Translations under genes and position numbers: made by a program
Part shown: positions 52,183 through 55,822 of the stretch, in pieces
Numbering within the stretch: the stretch's first letter is position 1
Layout of the letters: each line of letters begins with the position of its first letter
The notes under the pieces: model-generated
Seen by the model: the letters and a program-made list of their open reading frames with translations, nothing else
Told to the model about the DNA's origin: nothing
Database searches by the model: none
Assembly (NCBI GenBank): GCA_910588295.1
Contig: CAJUQO010000014.1
Span: forward strand, 1-55,822
DNA from: an uncultured Lachnospiraceae bacterium
GTDB lineage: Bacteria > Bacillota > Clostridia > Lachnospirales > Lachnospiraceae
Direction of reading: 5' to 3'
DNA: 55,822 bases

Positions 52183-52427
52183 GGGCAGGGCTTTGCTGCC
52201 AAAGACGAAAAGACCGGGCGCATCGCCCAGTGTTCCGTGAAGGAAAATGAATACGGTATCTGCTGCATCGGCTCCATTGTCATGGGGCAGACCGGAAAAC
52301 CCGTCGGAGCCATCAGTTTGAGCGGAAATGCATTTTCCGGCGAAGACAAGATCCGGTTCCTCGCGGACATTCTGCTGCCGCCGCCCAGCGGCTGTCCAGC
52401 ATGATGGGCTATTATATCGCTCCCTGA
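52183..52427 (+). pseudogene. Relic of an IclR-family regulator (effector domain end)
   Basis: The plus-strand frame from 52183 reads GQGFAAKDEKTGRIAQCSVK..., then GICCIGSIVMGQTGKPVGAI and SLSGNAFSGEDKIRFLADIL, the end of the IclR effector domain. After about 52365 the next frame carries on with AAAAQRLSSMMGYYIAP and a stop at 52425, which is the family's usual end. One frameshift and loss of the whole HTH and first effector half make it a pseudogene. It is divergent from the operon it probably controlled. Confidence 0.75.
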
Positions 52428-52449
52428 CAAAGCCCATCCGTTTCCATAC

Positions 52450-52480
52450 AAAACCGCCCGGGATTTCCCCGGGCGGTTTT
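52450..52480. terminator. Bidirectional terminator
   Basis: AAAACCGCCCGGG (52450-52462) and its exact complement (52468-52480) around five bases, with A and T runs built into the ends. It lies between the IclR relic and the C39 peptidase gene. Confidence 0.85.
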
Positions 52481-52498
52481 ACTATTCTCTATACTTCA

Positions 52499-53302
52499 TT
52501 ACTCCCCATAACTATAAGCCCATAGATTCTTCATCTGCGCCATAAGATCCGAAAGATCCCACGTCTTTTCGCTGCGTTTCCTGCTGTTGGGATCGCAGAC
52601 CTTTATCTTCCCGTCGTCATCCGTCCCCGTCAGTACGATGAAATGGCCGGCCGTCGTAAAATCTCCCGGCCCCATGCTGCAGATAATCGGACACCCTTCC
52701 GTCAGGGCCGCTCGGATGTGTTCCTCATCAAAGACCACCTCTGACGCCATCAGCCCCAGGCTCTCCGCTCCCTCGGACATTAGCGTCCAGGAGGATCCGG
52801 CCCCGGGCTCGTAATACCCCTGCCGCTGCGCCAACTGGGCCACCTGATATGGATTCCAGTCCGTATCCCCGCTCAGTCCGCAGCGTACCATGGACAGGCA
52901 GGTGGGTCCGCAGCCCGTGAGGGCCAGCAGGCCGTCGCCGTAGGTCTCATAGCCCCACCGCTCATCCCATTGCAGGAAAAGGGGGATTGTCCCCTTCGTG
53001 ACCTCCCCGGACAGATCGATGACCGGATGGCTGTCCTTCTTCGACGGATAATCCATCACAAAAGAGCGGGCCTCTGGGTTACTCTCCAGCAGCCGTTTAA
53101 GCCCCTCGGGATACTCCTGCGTCTTTTCTCCCGATATATCATGCCAGGCCTCTGCGGCTCCCCTGCCGATCCCGCTCTTTACGGCCAGAAAGCCCCCGAA
53201 AGCCATCATCATTATGAGAACGATACCTATCCGCCGGATCAGGGCAGCCCTTCTCCTCCTGCGCATTCTGATCTTTCTGCTGTATGCCACCGCACCTACC
53301 AT
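52499..53302 (-). CDS. C39-type cysteine peptidase, membrane-anchored
   Basis: The 267-residue protein has a basic stretch and one membrane helix (IRRIGIVLIMMMAFGGFLAV) near residues 20-45, a spacer, and a C39_2-type papain-like domain: LLALTGCGPTCLSMVRCGLS with the catalytic Cys in TGCGPT, and GHFIVLTGTDDDGKIKVCDP with the catalytic His. The protein faces outward, where it could trim peptides. ATG 53302 is chosen because AGGGGAGG is six bases before it; ATG 53308 is too close. It is a single gene, with its start about 270 bases from the next one. Confidence 0.85.
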   Translation of the reverse strand: MVGAVAYSRKIRMRRRRRAALIRRIGIVLIMMMAFGGFLAVKSGIGRGAAEAWHDISGEKTQEYPEGLKRLLESNPEARSFVMDYPSKKDSHPVIDLSGEVTKGTIPLFLQWDERWGYETYGDGLLALTGCGPTCLSMVRCGLSGDTDWNPYQVAQLAQRQGYYEPGAGSSWTLMSEGAESLGLMASEVVFDEEHIRAALTEGCPIICSMGPGDFTTAGHFIVLTGTDDDGKIKVCDPNSRKRSEKTWDLSDLMAQMKNLWAYSYGE

Positions 53303-53406
53303 TTTCATCCTCCCCTGTAATTCCAACAATCCTGTTTTCACGGCTTCAGCAGCACGCCGGAGGCGCTCCCTCGGAAGACACTTGGGCCTGTGCTGAACAG
53401 TTAAAC

Positions 53407-53451
53407 AAAAAACATCTGCTTACGGGTATAGTGTACCCCGTTTGCAGATGT
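53407..53451 (-). terminator. Terminator after the VanS-like gene
   Basis: On the minus strand ACATCTGC (53451-53444) and GCAGATGT (53419-53412) form the base of a hairpin with ACGGG/CCCGT above it, followed by TTTTTTG. Confidence 0.8.
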
Positions 53452-53571
53452 ATTTTATCCGTGTTTCCTGATTAAATTCTTATGTTTTTCTTAAAATTAT
53501 ACCGGCGAGCACTGTGGTTTGCCAGCGTTGTTGTCCGTATGTGCCCGCGGGTATACCTCCCGCGGTTCCAT

Positions 53572-54669
53572 CTATCCCTCAAGCCGCAGGGTAAAGATGA
53601 TCGTCTCTTTCTCGCTGGCGCAGGTCAGCGTGCCGCCGTGGAGCTGCACAATCTCTTTGGCAATGGCCAGACCCAGCCCCGCGCCACCAGTCTTTGACGT
53701 CCGGGCCGACTCCATGCGGAAAAACTGCTCAAAAATCCGCTCCAGCTTTTCCGGCGGTATGGTTCTGCCATGATTCATGAGCGTCAGCTCCATTCCCCTC
53801 TCGCCCCACCGCATGGCCCGCACCGTGATCTGCGTATTCTCATAACTGTAATTCACCGCGTTTTTCAGCAGGTTGTCAAATACCCTCTCCATCTTGTCCA
53901 CGTCGCAGCTGAGCTCCAGATCCGGTTCCAGCTCCAGCTGATAGGACAGCCCCTTCTCAGCAAACATCGGGCGGAATTCATACAGGAGCTGTTCCAGCAT
54001 GACCGTCATATTGACATTGGATATCTCCAGTTCCATATGGGAGAGGTTGAAACGGGTAATCTCAAAAAATTCATTGATCAGCTCCTCCAGGCGCTCCGAC
54101 TTGCGCAGGGCCACATCCAGATATTTGTCCTTCAGCTCCCCGGACAGTTTTTTCTCGTCATAGAGCAGCGTCAGATAACCGATCACGGAGGTCAGGGGCG
54201 TCTTCAGATCGTGGGCCATGTAGACGATCAAGTCATTTTTCCGCTGCTCCGCCTCCCGGGCCCGCTCCCTGTCCACTCGGACTTTGAGTATCAGCTGGTT
54301 CAGCTGGTTCTCTACTTCTCCCAGCTCGTCGGGCAAGCGGACGGCCTCGTCCCGTCCCTCATAGACTTCTCCCACAGCCTCCACCACCCGATCCAGCAGC
54401 GTGGCAAACCGCCGGAAATTCCGCCAGCACATCACCAGCGCCACAAAGAGCAGCAGCCCCAGGAAGACCTGTCCCATATAAATATGAACGCCGTGTACCA
54501 GAGGATACAGGGGCATCGTCTCATACCAGATGATCCGGCTGCACACCCAGTAGGCCGCGCCGAAAAATAGCCCCATAACCACGATACTGACCAGCAATTT
54601 GATAAAAAACTGCCTCATAAGCCGTCCGGACAGCTGCTGCATCCGGCGTTTCCTGCTTCCGTTATTCAT
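53572..54669 (-). CDS. VanS-like sensor histidine kinase
   Basis: The 365-residue kinase has two membrane helices (near 18-42 and 64-84) with a very short outer loop, HAMP-like linker, HisKA with His153 in IVYMAHDLKTPLTSVIGYLT, and HATPase motifs DNLLKNAVNYSYEN and KTGGAGLGLAIAKEIVQLHG. The short loop suggests sensing within or at the membrane. The ATG overlaps the response-regulator stop by 8 bases, so the two are coupled. VanS is only the nearest type: no resistance genes are near. Confidence 0.92.
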   Translation of the reverse strand: MNNGSRKRRMQQLSGRLMRQFFIKLLVSIVVMGLFFGAAYWVCSRIIWYETMPLYPLVHGVHIYMGQVFLGLLLFVALVMCWRNFRRFATLLDRVVEAVGEVYEGRDEAVRLPDELGEVENQLNQLILKVRVDRERAREAEQRKNDLIVYMAHDLKTPLTSVIGYLTLLYDEKKLSGELKDKYLDVALRKSERLEELINEFFEITRFNLSHMELEISNVNMTVMLEQLLYEFRPMFAEKGLSYQLELEPDLELSCDVDKMERVFDNLLKNAVNYSYENTQITVRAMRWGERGMELTLMNHGRTIPPEKLERIFEQFFRMESARTSKTGGAGLGLAIAKEIVQLHGGTLTCASEKETIIFTLRLEG

Positions 54670-55357
54670 CGATCTTATACCCCACACCCCAAACCGTCTT
54701 GATAAACTTGGGTTTCCTGGCGTTTTCCTGCAGCTTCTCACGGAGCTTGGCAATATGGGCCATCACGGTATTGTTGCAGTCCAAATATTTCTCTCCCCAT
54801 ACCTTCTCGAAAAGCTCCTCCGCGGTCACCACATGACCCTTTCGCTGGCACAGATATAAGAGAATGGAAAATTCCAGGGGCGTCAGTCGGACTTCCCGGC
54901 CATACAGGCGGCAGACATGGGTGTCCCCGTTTACCTCCAGGCCGCAGATATCATAGTATTCCTCCTCAACCCTCCCCATACAGGGTGTATATTTCTCCAC
55001 CCGCCTAAGCTGGGCCCGTACCCTGGCCGTCACCTCCAGGGGATTGAAGGGCTTGGTCATGTAATCGTCGGCTCCCAGGGTGATCCCCTTGATCTTGTCG
55101 CTGTCCTCCACCCGGGCTGTCAGCATGATCACCGGAAAAAACCATTGTTCCCGGATTTTCCTGCACAGGGTAAACCCGTCCATGTCCGGCAGCATCACAT
55201 CCAGCAGCGCCAGGTCGATCCGATGCTCCCGCAGACACGCCAGCGCGTCCTGTCCGCGGTAAAATTTATATACCTGGTACCCCTCGTTGGAGAGATACAC
55301 CTCCAGAAGATCCGCGATCTCCTCCTCGTCATCCACGATCAAAATGTTCTGCGCCAT
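54662..55357 (-). CDS. VanR-like response regulator
   Basis: The 231-residue OmpR-family regulator has a receiver (ILIVDDEEEIADLLEVYLSN, phospho-Asp in LALLDVMLPDMDGF, Lys in ADDYMTKPFNPLEV) and a winged-helix domain (LTPLEFSILLYLCQRKGHVV, TVMAHIAKLREKL, TVWGVGYKIDE). The start is uncertain: ATG 55357, ATG 55366 or GTG 55369. It is the first gene of the pair. Confidence 0.92.
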   Translation of the reverse strand: MAQNILIVDDEEEIADLLEVYLSNEGYQVYKFYRGQDALACLREHRIDLALLDVMLPDMDGFTLCRKIREQWFFPVIMLTARVEDSDKIKGITLGADDYMTKPFNPLEVTARVRAQLRRVEKYTPCMGRVEEEYYDICGLEVNGDTHVCRLYGREVRLTPLEFSILLYLCQRKGHVVTAEELFEKVWGEKYLDCNNTVMAHIAKLREKLQENARKPKFIKTVWGVGYKIDE

Positions 55358-55445
55358 AGCCGTCATCACCCCACTGTCCTGTTTACGCCCGCTGCGGCGG
55401 CGCTTTTCGCCACGGCAACTGTCCAGTGTAGTCTAGCACAGATTT

Positions 55446-55570
55446 CTAAAATTCACAACCGTCATTCACCAGGAGGATCTTGCCTTTAACGAACCCGGAC
55501 GTTTTGTACATCTGAAAAGCCTCCGGGGCCCGGCTCATCGGCATTTTCCGATAAACGAAGGAGGGATCAA
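55446..55570 (-). pseudogene. C-terminal fragment of a zinc alcohol dehydrogenase
   Basis: The minus-strand frame reads VYRKMPMSRAPEAFQMYKTS then GFVKGKILLVNDG and stops at 55446. This is the typical last helix and strand of medium-chain dehydrogenases (…MPLSxAPxAFxM…xGKxxLxN…). Nothing upstream in the frame matches the rest of such an enzyme, and a tRNA gene begins about 100 bases away. It is a remnant left by a deletion or insertion. Confidence 0.65.
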
Positions 55571-55677
55571 ATCCTCTTGGCTTTTCCCAAAAAACAAGTA
55601 ATAGAAAAAGCCCCATACAGTGCGGAGAATACCTAAGGTACAACTCTCAGCCATGTATGAGGCTCCCTTATCAAAAG

Positions 55678-55763
55678 TGCCGCAGACCGGGATCGAACCG
55701 GTACGGGTATCACTACCCACGGGATTTTAAGTCCCGGGCGTCTGCCAGTTCCGCCACTGCGGC
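55678..55763 (-). tRNA. tRNA-Leu (TAA)
   Basis: The 86-base tRNA on the minus strand has acceptor arms GCCGCAG / CTGCGGC, a TTCGATC T-loop, a long variable arm (GTGGGTAGTGATACCC) as in tRNA-Leu, and the anticodon loop CTTAAAA with anticodon TAA. Confidence 0.95.
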
Positions 55764-55771
55764 ATATGGTA

Positions 55772-55822
55772 TGGGGCCTATAGGGCTCGAACCTATGACC
55801 CTCTGCTTGTAAGGCAGATGCT
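55772..55822 (-). tRNA. tRNA-Val (TAC), partial
   Basis: The minus strand ends with acceptor AGGCCCC plus A, T-arm ATAGGTTCGAGCCCTAT and the anticodon loop CTTACAA (anticodon TAC). The 5' half lies beyond the window end. Confidence 0.9.

Noticed and set aside
53572..55357. Vancomycin-resistance cluster from VanRS-like and VanY-like genes
   Set aside because: The VanY-like gene is 19 kb away and vanH, vanA/B and vanX are absent; the names only show family type.

Overview
The window looks like chromosomal DNA of a spore-forming, probably gut-associated Clostridia species, most likely of the family Lachnospiraceae. The evidence is the spoIIAA-spoIIAB-sigF-spoVA gene run, AGGAGG-type ribosome binding sites at almost every gene, a T-box leader on valS, and many Lachnospiraceae-style families (Rpn nuclease, bacterial Ig-like surface protein, low-complexity linker on an ABC binding lipoprotein). 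No rRNA or CRISPR array was seen. Two tRNA genes lie at the right edge. Family names come from recognition of sequence motifs by eye; no database search was run.

Layout from left to right. 1-172: the 5' end of a group II intron sitting just after a terminator. 420-5395: a MATE exporter converging on a large SNF2 helicase. 5585-7904: a three-gene operon of a BlaI-type repressor, a secreted Cys/His repeat protein and an M56 (BlaR1-like) membrane protease whose outer tail is acidic and His-rich. 7929-18007, all minus strand: valS with its T-box, folC, a 49-residue protein and a zinc-ribbon/TPR membrane protein, then the forespore unit spoIIAA-spoIIAB-sigF-(84-residue membrane protein)-spoVAA-AB-AC. 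18185-19972: an AT-richer Ig-like surface protein with a transglutaminase-like end lacking its cysteine.

20080-30760 is a defence and mobile-element region: a complete Wadjet (JetABCD) anti-plasmid system, a stand-alone cobalamin-riboswitch transcript with no normal gene behind it, an Rpn-type nuclease, and a Phd antitoxin followed by a truncated PIN toxin. 30922-34955 holds a radical-SAM-like protein with an unusual cysteine spacing, malQ, a HAD phosphatase and a VanY-type carboxypeptidase. 35060-39265 is a two-component system transcribed together with two paralogous membrane-anchored proteins of unknown role.

39408-52099 is a sugar or polyol catabolic operon on the minus strand. It runs from an ABC importer (ATPase, two permeases, LsrB/RhaS-like binding lipoprotein) through two zinc alcohol dehydrogenases, DeoC aldolase, an FGGY kinase, a PHP-domain protein and a TIM-barrel protein, followed by a separately transcribed SorC-type regulator. 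Its promoter has palindromic operators, and the wreck of an IclR-family regulator lies directly beyond it. The right end carries a C39-type peptidase, a VanRS-like two-component pair, a fragment of an alcohol dehydrogenase, tRNA-Leu(TAA) and a partial tRNA-Val(TAC).

The best candidates for undescribed biology are the Cys/His-rich BlaI-M56 locus, the orphan B12-riboswitch RNA and the TCS-linked paralog pair. The IclR relic in front of intact operators is the clearest case of recent regulatory decay.
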